Source: Halichondria panicea (taxonomy: Eukaryota; Porifera; Demospongiae; Suberitida; Halichondriidae). From it: a stretch of 64,000 nucleotides of DNA. Position 1 is the stretch's first letter. Every line of letters starts with the position of its first letter. A program made the position numbers and the translations under genes. The notes below the pieces were generated by a model, which worked only from the letters and a program-made list of their open reading frames with translations, did not search any database and was not told where the DNA came from. Of this stretch, positions 43,301-55,300 are shown piece by piece. The stretch is taken from contig NC_087378.1 of the NCBI RefSeq assembly GCF_963675165.1, forward strand, positions 3,135,525-3,199,524, in the 5' to 3' direction.

Positions 43301-46300
43301 AGATAAGAGTGGAAGACAGGGGTAGCAAATTCCGAGCAGTTCCAGTACAGGTCCAGGGAGTCACAGCAAAGGGAGTGATCGACACTGGTGCCGATATTAA
43401 TATCATTGGGGCAGATTTGTTTAGGCAGGTTGCTACTGTCAACCGGTTGCGAAAGCGGGAGCTTAAAAACCCTGATAAGATACCCCATACGTATGATCAA
43501 CGCCCATTTAAGCTCCATGGCAAGATCATGTTTGACATTACCTTTTTAGACAGGACAATACATACACCAGTGTATGTGAAGATGGACTCACCAGAACAAC
43601 TCCTCCTTTCTGAGGGGGTTTGTCGCCAACTTGGCATCGTGTCCTACCACCCTAGTTTGGGAATAGAGCCTGTCAAAGAGATGCAGCAGCAGGTAGTGAA
43701 GGTACGCCTGGTGGGAGCCGTACGTGTGCTGCCGTTATCTAGCTCAGTAGTGCAGCTGGCGGTAGAGAGGGGAGAGCAACTAGACGGACCAGTACTCCTA
43801 GAGCCTACTCAAGATTTGCTGGCCTGCCATTCTGTGAAACACTGGTCAGTAGAATGGATGGATTGGCACAGGTGGTAGTGACCAACCCTACTGGATTCAC
43901 GCAGTGCCTGAGTGAGGGAATTTGCATGGGATCTGCCACTGCCGCTACGCTTGTAGAGGCAAGCCATGAGTTAGAGGTGGAACAATCAGCAAGCGTCAGG
44001 GTGGTAAGTACTGACGATGAGGATACTCGTCGTAAGAGCGATCTAGCTAGGCTCTTCAAAGAAGAAGCAGCTAGTTTGACTTGGCAAGAGAGGGATCTGC
44101 TGAACGGACTACTATTTCAGTACCACGAAGCTTTTGCACTGAATGACGAAGAGAGAGGCGAGACAGGACTAGTAAAGCTAGAAATAGACACGAGCAATGC
44201 GCGTCCCAAACAGCAAGCGCCGCGACGAGCACCCTTTGCGTTGCGCCAAGAAATAGCGAAGCAATTGAAGAAAATGCAGAGTCTTGGTGTAATTAGACCA
44301 TCCTCTAGTGATTGGGCGAGCCCTATTGTTCTAGTCAAAAAGAAAGACGGTTCATTGAGGTTCTGTGTTGATTACAGGGAGCTCAACTCAGTCACCAAAT
44401 CTGACTTGTTTCCCTTACCACGAATCGACGACCTATTGGACCAGCTGGGGAAATCCAGATTCTTCTCCACACTGGACCTTGCCTCCGGTTACTGGCAGGT
44501 AGCTGTATGAGTTTATGGTAATGCCCTTTGGCCTCAAGAATGCGCCAGCTGTCTTTCAGAGGCTAATGCAGCAGGTTCTCCGCAGGCTGAACCCGGACCC
44601 TTTTGTCTCTGTGTATTTGGACGACATTCTTGTTTTCTCTCGAACCTTTGACGACCACGTACACCATCTACAGTTGGTCATAGAACGGTTGCAGAGTGCT
44701 GGACTGAAACTTAAACCTTCTAAGTGTCACTTTATTTGCCACACAGTCGAGTACCTTGGACACTTGATCACTCCAGAAGCCAAACCCACAGCGCGTGTCT
44801 GCTGTCAAGGAATTCCCAAGACCTAACTCGGTACACGAAGTGCGCCAGTTTTTGAGACTCACATCCTACTACCGTCGCTTTGTTAAGAGCTTTGCGCGAA
44901 CTGCACAGCCGCTATACGCGCTGACACGAAAGGGTGCACTGTTTGAGTGGTCGGAAAACTGCGAAACTGCTTTTTGTTTTTTGAAACAACTTTACTTTTT
45001 GCGCCAATTTTATGTTACCCAAATTTTGAAAAACCTTTTTGACTGGAGACAGACGCTAGCATTAAAGGTCTGGGAACGGTTCTCTCTCAAGAACAACTTG
45101 ACGGAAATTACGCACCCCGTGGCATATGCTAGCAGAGCCCTCTCCGTCACAAGAGAGGAACTACTCGATAACAGAACTAGAAACCCTAGCAGTAGTGTGG
45201 TCAGTAAGCCACTTCAAGGCTTACCTCTATGGACATGAAGTTACGGTGTACAGCGACCACTCTGCGGTCAAAGCTGTGTTGGAGACCCCCAACCCATCTG
45301 GCAAGCATGCCAGATGGTGGATGAAGGTGTTTGGCAGTGGGATCAAGACCATCAACATTGTGTACCGGGCTGGTAAGGAGAATGCAAATGCTGATGCACT
45401 CTCACGGAATCCTACTGGACCCACACCCCCTGTTGCCGAGTTTGAGCAAGTACAGGTAGCCTCGGTACAAGCAACCATACCCCAATTATTACAAGCTAGC
45501 CCCGAAACTGTCTCCCAAACTTTGCAACCTACTGACACGTCTGTTCAGTCTGATTTTGCTCGTGAGCAGCGTAACGACTCAGAACTTGTTTTACTGATTA
45601 ATTTTTTAATTGATGACAAATTGCCAAATGATGAGCAGAAAGCTCACCGAATTGCAGCGCAGGCTTTACACTTTTCAGTTATTGACGATATTTTATTTTT
45701 TGTTGTTACTAAGAATGGTGGACAGAAGAGATGTGCTGTACCTAAACACTTGTGTGATCAAGTAATGACGGAGAACCACAGTAGTCCAATGGCCGGGCAT
45801 TTTGCTGGAGGAAAATTATACAAGTCTTTGTGCCGTCACTGGTGGTGGCCCCGTATGTACAGCGATGTGGTTGAATTTTGTAGATCATGTCCACAGTGTT
45901 TAATTGTCAACAGCTATGGACGAGTCCTTTACACCCTATACCTGTCCAAAGACCATTTCAAATATTCGGGGTGGATATTATGGATCTGCCACTTACCAGG
46001 TCCGGTAGCAAGCACGTGGTCGTATTTCAAGATTTCTTAACAAAATGGCCTCTGGTTTTCCCTGTGAAAGACCAGAAGGCAATTACACTGGCTAAACTTT
46101 TTGTTGAGGAGGTAATCCCTACTTTCGGAGTTCCTGAGGCTTTATTGTCTGATCGTGGAACAAACTTGCTCTCTCATCTGATGCTGGACTTGTGTAAGTT
46201 GATGGGCATTAAAAAGTTGAACACAACTGCGTACCATCCGCAATGTGACGGGATGGTAGAAAGATTCAACAGAACCCTAAAGACTATCCTAAGAAAACAT

Positions 46301-49300
46301 GCCGCAATGTTTGGAGATCAGTGGGACACATACCTGTATGGTGTCCTGTATGCTTACCGGAATACTCCTCACGAATCAACCGGGGAAAAACCGTCTTTCC
46401 TACTCTACGGGGTTGACTGTAGGACACCTACCGAGGCTGCCCTGCTGCTGCCATCCGATGCGACCATTCGGGATTTGGACCTGGCAGACTACCGAGAGCA
46501 AGTAGTGTTGACTTTGCAATCTGCTAGAGATCTAGCAGTTAGAGCTATCAAGAAGGCACAAGATCGCTACAAACGCCATTATGATACGGGTGCCAGATGC
46601 ACCTCATTCAAGATCGGTGATTGGGTCTTTGTGAGGTTTCCCCAAGAAGAAACAGGACGTCTTCGGAAGCTCTCGAGGCCATGGCATGGTCCATATAGGA
46701 TCACTACATTGAGCGGACCGGATGTGTGCGTAACGGGAGTATATCACCCTGATTCGAAGATGAAAATCCACATGTCCAGGGTCAAGCTGAGTCCCCAAGG
46801 CTTGCCCACTGGCTTCTACTGGTATGGTGGGAACAGAAAGAGTTTAGGGCATGTCCCTACGTGGGTTGATGGAATACTGCAGAACGACTCGACAAGAGAT
46901 GTGGTGGACACTGAAGCCAATCTGACCGAGCACGACTCGACAGGAGACATGGTGGACAATCTGACGGAGGACGACCCGACAGGAGACGCGTTGGACCCTA
47001 GCACAGTAGAAGACGGTCAAGATGATGGAGCCCGATTGGTGAGGAGCCCTGAACCGGTTGGCCGATACCCCCTTCGGAGACAGCACCAGCCCCCTAATCG
47101 ATATGGGTTTGCTCGGGACGAGCAACTGTAACTGACTAGAAACTAACTTACTGTAGTATTACCTTAGTAGTGCTGTGTGTGTGGGTGTAACACGTGATGT
47201 GTTACACGTGTTCAGTTGAATATAAGAATTCTAAGTTACAGTTGTGTATGAACCCAGGGGCGCGAGGGTAAACTCAGTTTTACATGTAAAACAAAGCCCA
47301 CATGGTGTTTTATTTATAGTGACCTTTTGACATTGGCGTATATACCTCCTCTGAGTGTATTTTAACTCGATTATACACCCACCCAGAATGAAGATGTTGA
47401 GCATGCGCAGTAGCTAAATGCCACATGTTTAAATGCCACATGTTCACTATGAAGAAAGCAAGTTTTTGGTAGTAGCAGTTCGCTGGACCAAAATCAAACA
47501 TAATTATAAGTTGCTCTGTGTGGATCTATTTGCCCTTAAAGATGTATATGCAAGGAACAACCAATTAACACAAATCTAAGAAGAAATTCATCACCCGGAC
47601 CAATTTTGCAGGTGGGTTTTCTGAAACAAAGTATTCTGTTGGAGTATGACCTACCATCCCTCGGGAAGTTTTGCTGCTACATCTGACAAGCAACGAATAG
47701 AGTCAGAGTCCACTTTTTCATGTTCATTCTCTTATTGTGCTTTAATCATACTCATGCATTTGTTTATAACATTGTTGTTGTCAATGAAATGAAAATACAA
47801 TAAATTAATAAAGAATTGTCTTAGAGCAAAGTATAAACCTCGATTTCAGGCCGCGAGTGGGTGTACATTCAAATGAAAACTCGCCGCTTGCGATTAAACG
47901 CCCAGTCCCCTGACCTTCTTGCAGAAAATGGTGGGCGTATGTTGCGATGGTACGGTATATGCTACTATACTTGGTAGGTAGGACCACAGCTAAGTAGATT
48001 TTGAAACTGAGAGGCCAGTTCTTCGAGCTGAGTTTGAGCTTTGTTAACCAACGCCTATTCAAATTCGCTTTTCTAATTGAAGAACCATTCTAGATCCATA
48101 ATTCTTTTACATCTCACCATTTCCAGATTGTAATTCGATTACGGTATATCATCTATATGGTTAAATCGAGGTCGTATGGTAGATATATCTCTCTATGCAT
48201 ATTTCCTCCGTAAAACATTGCCCAATCCGCAATATTAACTTGTGCTCACGTGGCCGTAAAACATTGTCCAACTCCGCAATACTAATTTGTGCTTACACCA
48301 CGTGGTGTTGCTTACTGTGAACTTACATTTCTTCACCAGTGAGCTCATTAGCCTCTCGAACCACTACTCGAGATATTCCAACTTTTAGTACGTCAATCCT
48401 CTGAATTAGAGAATTGTTGTCATAGCGATAACATCGGATTGGAGTACACTTGTACAGAGCCTATAATTAAAATGAGGAGTTATAGACGCTGTATGTATAC
48501 TACATGTATGATAATGCATGTTTAAATGTGAAACAAACCTTTCCGTTTTGCACATTGATTCCAATGACTTCTTTTGTTTTGGATCCAACTAGAGACAACC
48601 CACGCCCCTCCATGAGATGGGTAGAGTCAATCAGGTCATCAGCTGTGAATGGTAATATTTCTAGTTTGATACCATCCCACTGGTAGAGTGCACGGTTTAG
48701 ACCAGGAATGATATTTGGTGCTGCACCACTGGCCTGCGTACAAAGAGAAATATAATTTTAAACCATACACCTATATAAGGGTTCATTGAAATAGAGGTAG
48801 GGACTGAGTATTGACAGAAATGTGTATACTGTGCACATAAATTAATTGTAGACTAACTATCGCTTAATTATGCAGAGGCCGCTCTCTTGTATAAAGGCTC
48901 TCTCAACTATAGTAGCTTTAGTGAACTTTGGGCTATCTCAGAGGAGGAATACAAGGGTTAAAAGGTAAAAACACCACGTATGTTTTATATGCATGGGTTA
49001 ATACACCACTAGCTTGATCCTCTTTATAATAGTCGGTTGAGCTATCATGCCCCAGACGAATCAGCTTGAGAGAAGAGATCTAAGATTTCCTTTGACTTGC
49101 ATTATTCGAAACCACAATACTTCTGTGGCTATAGGGTAGTGTATGATGTACTGGCTTGATAGATCTAGGTATAGTAAGCTTTCCAACCAGGTAAATAAAT
49201 AACTAGAGCACAGTACGAGTGAGGCTAAATACAGGAATACTCCAGTGTACTTTGACCTTTGGAGTAAAGTGTTTAATAGCCTCGTTTTTAGGCTGCCGTT

Positions 49301-52300
49301 GAAATGGGAATGATTCCGCTCAGACCCTGCTGACTTGACTGGTGAGTGAGTGATCAGTGAGTAGTAGGTTCATTAGCACTAGTATATCATCTGTGTGTCA
49401 ACTCCGAATCCAATCCAGAGGGATGCAATGATCATTGTTTTGCAGTTGTGACAACACGTACCTAGATGTGTCAGTATACGAACTATTTGTGTGCTATCGC
49501 AATCGCTATACATCTGATACTGCATGCACTTATTATTTATTATAATGTGTCATGTTTGAATGTCTTAATTTACATTCATGTTCATATAAACTGGTAGCCT
49601 CGAATCCAGGCCGATCTCGAGGCTAATAAACTGGTGGCGGCACTGGCTATAATGATCTTGTTATTATTCATGTGAAACAGCTTTGCACAAAAGAAATTGA
49701 GAAAATTGGATGAATAATTCTGACAGACTTACTCCAATATTGGAGCAACTGATATAGAGTGATTAGAGTGGTAAACAGAGCACAACTCAGGAGCCTACAT
49801 TCAAAGGAATGGAACAGAAGTTATCTGGGTCAAGAAAATCTGACGCTAAAAAGTCCATAAATATACATGTACAGTGGAACCTCCATAAAATGGACACCAT
49901 TGGGGACCAGCCTTTTGGCCGTTATAGAGAGGTGGTCTTCCTTGGGAGGTTTCGATTTCCAGCTATGTATTTTCTACGAGTCATTTCTTGCTGCAAATGA
50001 ATCTTGGGGCTTTGCTAACTGCTTCTTTAGCTCATACAAGCTTTGAAAAGGCTGTAGAGACAAGCTACAGCCAAGTTTTCACGATTGTGCAAAATAATGC
50101 TATCTCAGCAATAATTTTCTGCTAATTCTGGGTGTGGCTGTCCGTTCTGGGAGGTTATTTTCCATTGCTAGAGCTAGTTGGGGACTAGAAAGCTGCTCGT
50201 TGTACGGAGTAGAGAGGTGGTCGCTTTTGAGAGGTTGCTTTACATTGAAGTCATTGTAGTTTCAATCCGGACCTGAGCTCTTGGCCATTATATAGCGTGT
50301 GGTTGCTATTCGGAGGTGGTCGTTAATGGAGGTTCCACTGTACTGGCAGCACTAGCTCTATCGTCATGACACTCAATTAATGAACATGTATAGGCAGCCT
50401 GTATACAGTTTTAAACTGTATGCGCATGCGCATGCACAGCTCTATTTATTGTAGAGGTCAAAGTACTTCGGAGTATTCCTGTATTTAGTCGCTTTGCACG
50501 GGAGTGCTAACCCTTGGCTGGTTGACATGAGTAATAAACATCAGTGTTATACAATAAAGTTGGCTAAGCAGCAGTAACAGGAACTGTAATTCTAGCTTTC
50601 TACTTTAGTGACCCTGTTCCATTGTTCCTGGTACGGGATCACTTCAGCGTGTATAGCTACATGTAGCCATGGAGCCAACGTGTAAGTTTAAGTTTCTTAG
50701 ACAACGAAGCTTTAGCATCAAAATCTGCCACTATTAAAACTACTATTTACTATTTACTACTAAACTACTAACTGAAGGCTATACCCTTGCTGTAGACGCA
50801 GCGCCATGGAATCTAGGTGAGTAGACTCATGTGTCACAAACAAACAAACTAGAGCACTGAAGAGCTAACCCTCGGCTGTTTTATGTCTCACAACCAAGCA
50901 GTTAATGATACGGTATGTACATGAACATCGAAGAGCCTAACGGCAACTTACTTAAACTATTTGAACACTATGACAAGGCTTTGAAAATGGTAGTGGTGCA
51001 TGGTCAGACATACACTAGGACTATAGGATCACAGCAGAATCAGCAGAAAGAAACCTAAAACGTTAGCACTGTGGCCACCCACGTACGTGCCTCGGGTAAC
51101 AAACAAACAAACTATGTACCAACAGACTACACTATATCTGTGGCCGCCCACGCGTGCCTTGGAAATTATGCAGCAAAGGTCAAGAACCCAGAACAAAACG
51201 TTCAAAAAGTGACCCTATTGATCCTCCTCGAGGCTATCCTCTCTGCATGTGGCAGCCATATTGAAACTTGCTGGGGTGCTAGCCTGAGAAGGTACGACAT
51301 GCAAGCTCAATTAGACTTGATTTGAGAACTGTAATCACATTCGGTTCACATGCAGGCCTAGGTTTATTAATTAGACTATTGATCCTGCATGTCGTACCTC
51401 CTCTGGGTGTTAGCAGAGGAGGGAGAAACCACTTAACCTTAGCTAATTAAGGTCACTGATTGCTAAACTTAGCCTAGTTTTTGTGATCAGTTATTTTTCA
51501 GGAGTGTTAAATTTTATTTTCGCCAATTTTGCACAGAAGTCAGTGCTGGCCTTGATACCATGAGCGGCTTGTTATCGAGGTCAAAGCAAAGGTGGTATCG
51601 AGGCTTATCTCGAGTGAGAATTATAATGGTCAGACATCAGCTAGAAGACAGACCAGAGACTCCAACGTTCGGTCACAAATTGACCGGGTAAAATTATGAA
51701 TTATCACGTGGCTTGCATTCAATAAGACCAAAAAAACGGGAAATGTCATGTAATCGATTGAAATTAGGTTTTTATAAAACCAGTGCATGATAGTAATAGA
51801 AATACAGTGTTTTAAGGGATGGCCAAGTGATAGCTCAAGCAAGAAAAGCAAGAGACAAGCTACTGTGGCTACTTTTAGATAGAGAAGGACTACACATTTC
51901 AACTTCTTGACTGAACATTTTGTGCTATGGTCTGACATTTGTCAGAAAACGCTATAATCCTCACTGATATGGCCAGGGGATAACTATGATACCGTATAGC
52001 GCGAAATGTTCGAGGGGCTTAATTTTCACGGATTTCGTGGGTTAGAATTCTATACGAAAATTAAGTCCACGAAAATTGTTCTTTAATTAGAATTACCTGC
52101 TACCGTGCAAATATTTAAAGGCGTGGCTTCCGGTAAGCAGTCATTCCGCGAAAATTGTGCAACGAAATGGTTTTTAGAGGCCAATCCACGAAATATAAGT
52201 GCCTCGAAAATTTCGCGCTACACGGTAATTCCCTCTGATATTTTATGGGGTGCCGTTTGTGTCAAAATATTGATGACAAAAACACAAGGTTTTGGTGGTA

Positions 52301-55300
52301 TTTACTAAACATTTGAGGGTATTTAGCAAACAACTGAGGGTATTTAGCAAAGGACTGAGGGTATTTACTAAATAACTGAGGGTATTTAGCAAAGGACTGA
52401 GGGTATTTACTAAACAACTGAGGGTATTTAGCAAAGGACTGAGGGTATTTACTAAACAACTGAGGGTATTTAGCAAAGGACTGAGGGTATTTACTAAACA
52501 ACTGAGGGTATTTAGTAAATGTCTGAGGGTATTTAGCAAAGGACTGAGGGTATTTAGTAAACAACTGAGGGTATTTAGCAAAGGACTAAGGGTATTTAGT
52601 AAACAACTGAGGGTATTCCAAAGGACTGGGGGGAGGTATCATGTTTAGTAAAAAAAACTGAGGGTATTTAGCAAATGACAGAGAGTATTTAGTAAATAAC
52701 TGACTAATCTGTAATCTGCTCCTGGTATTAGGGAGAATACCCTCAGTCGTTTACTAAATCCCCTCAGCCATTTACTAAATGCATGTGTGTGCCTTCAGTT
52801 ATTTGCTAAATCCCCTCAGCCATTTGCTAAAGTACTCTCAGTCGTTTGCTAAATGCCCTCAGTTGTTTGCTAAATCCCCTCAGTTGTTTAGTAAATACCC
52901 ACAGACATTTACTAAATACCCTCAGTTGTTTACTAAATACCCTCAGTCCTTTGCTAAATACCCTCAGTTGTTACCCTCAGTCCTTTGCTAAATACCCCAG
53001 TTGTTTAGTAAATACCCTCAGTCCTTTGCTAAATACCCTCAGTTGTTTAGTAAATACCCTCAGTTGTTTGCTAAATACCCTCAAATGTTTAGTAAATACC
53101 ACCAAAACCTTGTGTTTTTGTCATCAATATTTTGACACAAACGGCACCCCATAATATTTCCCCAGACATGTTTGGTACAAGATCATGTAGATAATTTTTT
53201 TCTCTACTTTTGTATTTTTTAATTAATTTTGTGTAGGCTGCCATATTAAAATCAATGTTTGGTTGCTTTACTGTACTGTACTACAGTCTGTAGCTAGATT
53301 ACAAAGTCAAAGATAGTGAGGCAAGAGATTCTCAAGCTAGCTAAAGCTAGTGCAGTGCAAGTGCAAATTCCCGGGAGCCTTGGCTCCACCCCATCGTTGC
53401 TATGGGCTTGCAGTGGAAAAAGAGTTAATTTTAGAGCTTCCTGTCATGTGACCGTAACTAGCCTCTATTACGTGGGCCAGAATTAATAGGCGTTTCCAAT
53501 CCCTTTCTGTTCGTTTATCTATGAATTAAGAGTCATTCCATATCAATTCAACGAAATTTAAAACGTGACGTCTTCAGAATTGCACAAAACTTGGTTATGT
53601 GTATGAGGAATGGTATGATAACATCTCATAAAAAAGTTTGGGTTTGTAAACAATATGGCTTCTGAGATTGAGTTAATAAAAAAATGCAGAAATTCCCCAC
53701 TTTTAGAAACTGGCTGCTATTAGTTAACCTGTAACTTTCTAACCATTAACTTTCAAGACTAAGAATGTATATCATCCTGTTGCCCACATCACACTACATC
53801 CCACAACATATCTCATGATCCCATTGGAATCCCAGAATCAAACTTGTCACACTTCAAGAGAATGATACAAAGAACATGATACTCAAAAAGGTACAGAAAA
53901 AAAACAGCGTTTTTTGAGAAGCCAGACTTCAAAGAACACTAATTAGATGGAATATCCAAACTTTATCGAGTGAAGCCATACAATATGCAAAATGATGCGG
54001 AATTTCTTAGGCAACAAGATGATATGCATTCTTAGTCGTTGAAAGTTAATGGTTAGAAAGTTACAGTTTAAATTTCGTTGAATTGATATGGAATGACCCT
54101 CAAGTCAAGTGGTTCCTCCCTCCTCTGGTGTTAGTAGGCCTAATACATGAACGCCTCTCTCAAAATTAATCGTAGCCTCCTTTTCCAGCAAAATGAAACA
54201 TTAATTATAGCTTATAATTATGACAGATTGTTCTACCTCACTATAGCTGAGAGTTGACTTGAAGAGTGGCTGCTGTGTGTCGTAACTCCACAGCTTCACT
54301 CCACTGGCATCCAGGGCTGTCAGACCACCATCAATGGTGCTGACATAAAGCTTGCAGCTATAATGTACATTCAACAGCAATATCTATAAGTATTATAGCT
54401 GTATATACATGCAAATGTATACACTGTACATTATACATTGCACATGCAGCTGTACAGACACGAGTTAGTGTACATACCGTATACTCTACTGAGATTACGC
54501 CCACCCTAATTGCATGCTACAAAGCAGCTACAGATGGGATGGGCTTAATCTCGAAAACAGTAGTTTTTGCTTGAAATTAAGCCCACCCAGGTGTTTGCCA
54601 GGTGTTTGCCTCAAAATTACGCCCACTCATTAAGAAACTAAGTCTTTTCTGTCTGCATCTGAGGCTAGTCTCGAATACCAGCCGGTTCTCATTGTAAGCG
54701 TGGGCGGGAGAGAACCGTCTGGTGACTCTGGGCAGAACGTTCTGTCAGTCAGGAATGTAATCATCCTGTTAACCACGTGGATAATACAGTAGAACCTCGC
54801 TAATCCGGACCCCTTTAATCTGAAACCTCGCAAATCCGGACAAAATGTAAACTGAAAAAGAGGAGGGGCTGTCAGTGAATAGACTACTGCGCATGCGCAA
54901 TCCATATTGCTTTGCTGAATCAGCTCAAGACAATGGCCACTGCAAAGAAAACGAAGAAAGAGCTCGCAAGACTCACTGTATTGGAGAGAAAGTTGAGATA
55001 AAAGACTATTCTAGCTAGCAGCTTCCCTTCTGGCCACAATAATATCATAATACATGTATAAAAGTGTCTTCGTTAACGATATTCATAACCAATTAATGAC
55101 ATCCGTTAATCCGGAAATTTCATGTATTCGGATGGGGTCTGGTCCGGCTCTATTCGGATTAGCGAGGTTCTACTGTAACCCACACAATTTGTTGTATAGA
55201 GCGGTTGCATTCTCGAAGCTATCTTACATTCTTGTGGGTAAGGCTCCAATGAATATACTCTAACCCCATTCCATCCGACGACAGAAAAGCAGAGGAGACG

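Larger units (their letters stand above)
41412..47240 (+). mobile_element. Ty3/Gypsy LTR retrotransposon in PERK intron 4
   Basis: A complete element, 5829 bp, in the opposite orientation to PERK. The 114-bp LTRs start TGTAAC and end GTTACA and differ at one base (G at 41471 against T in the 3-prime LTR). GTTG flanks both ends (41408-41411 and 47241-47244), a 4-bp target duplication. Internal order gag, zinc knuckle, protease, reverse transcriptase, RNase H, integrase is that of Gypsy. Every region carries frameshifts, and part of the reverse transcriptase is missing, so it cannot be autonomous as it stands. No chromodomain is seen. Confidence 0.93.

Noticed and set aside
45126-46040. 304-codon ORF as an intact pol gene
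   Set aside because: It loses homology after the integrase zinc finger; the true core continues in another frame from about 45925.
47805-48062. 85-codon minus-strand ORF in PERK intron 4
   Set aside because: It overlaps a dispersed GCCCA-rich repeat, has no splice sites that fit PERK phase and no recognisable domain.
52300-53110. CRISPR-like regular repeats
   Set aside because: Units are contiguous with no unique spacers and the DNA is eukaryotic; it is a minisatellite foldback.
52243-53154. Several 70-110-codon ORFs made of LLNTLS or KYPQ repeats
   Set aside because: They are translations of the minisatellite arms in different frames, mirrored on both strands.
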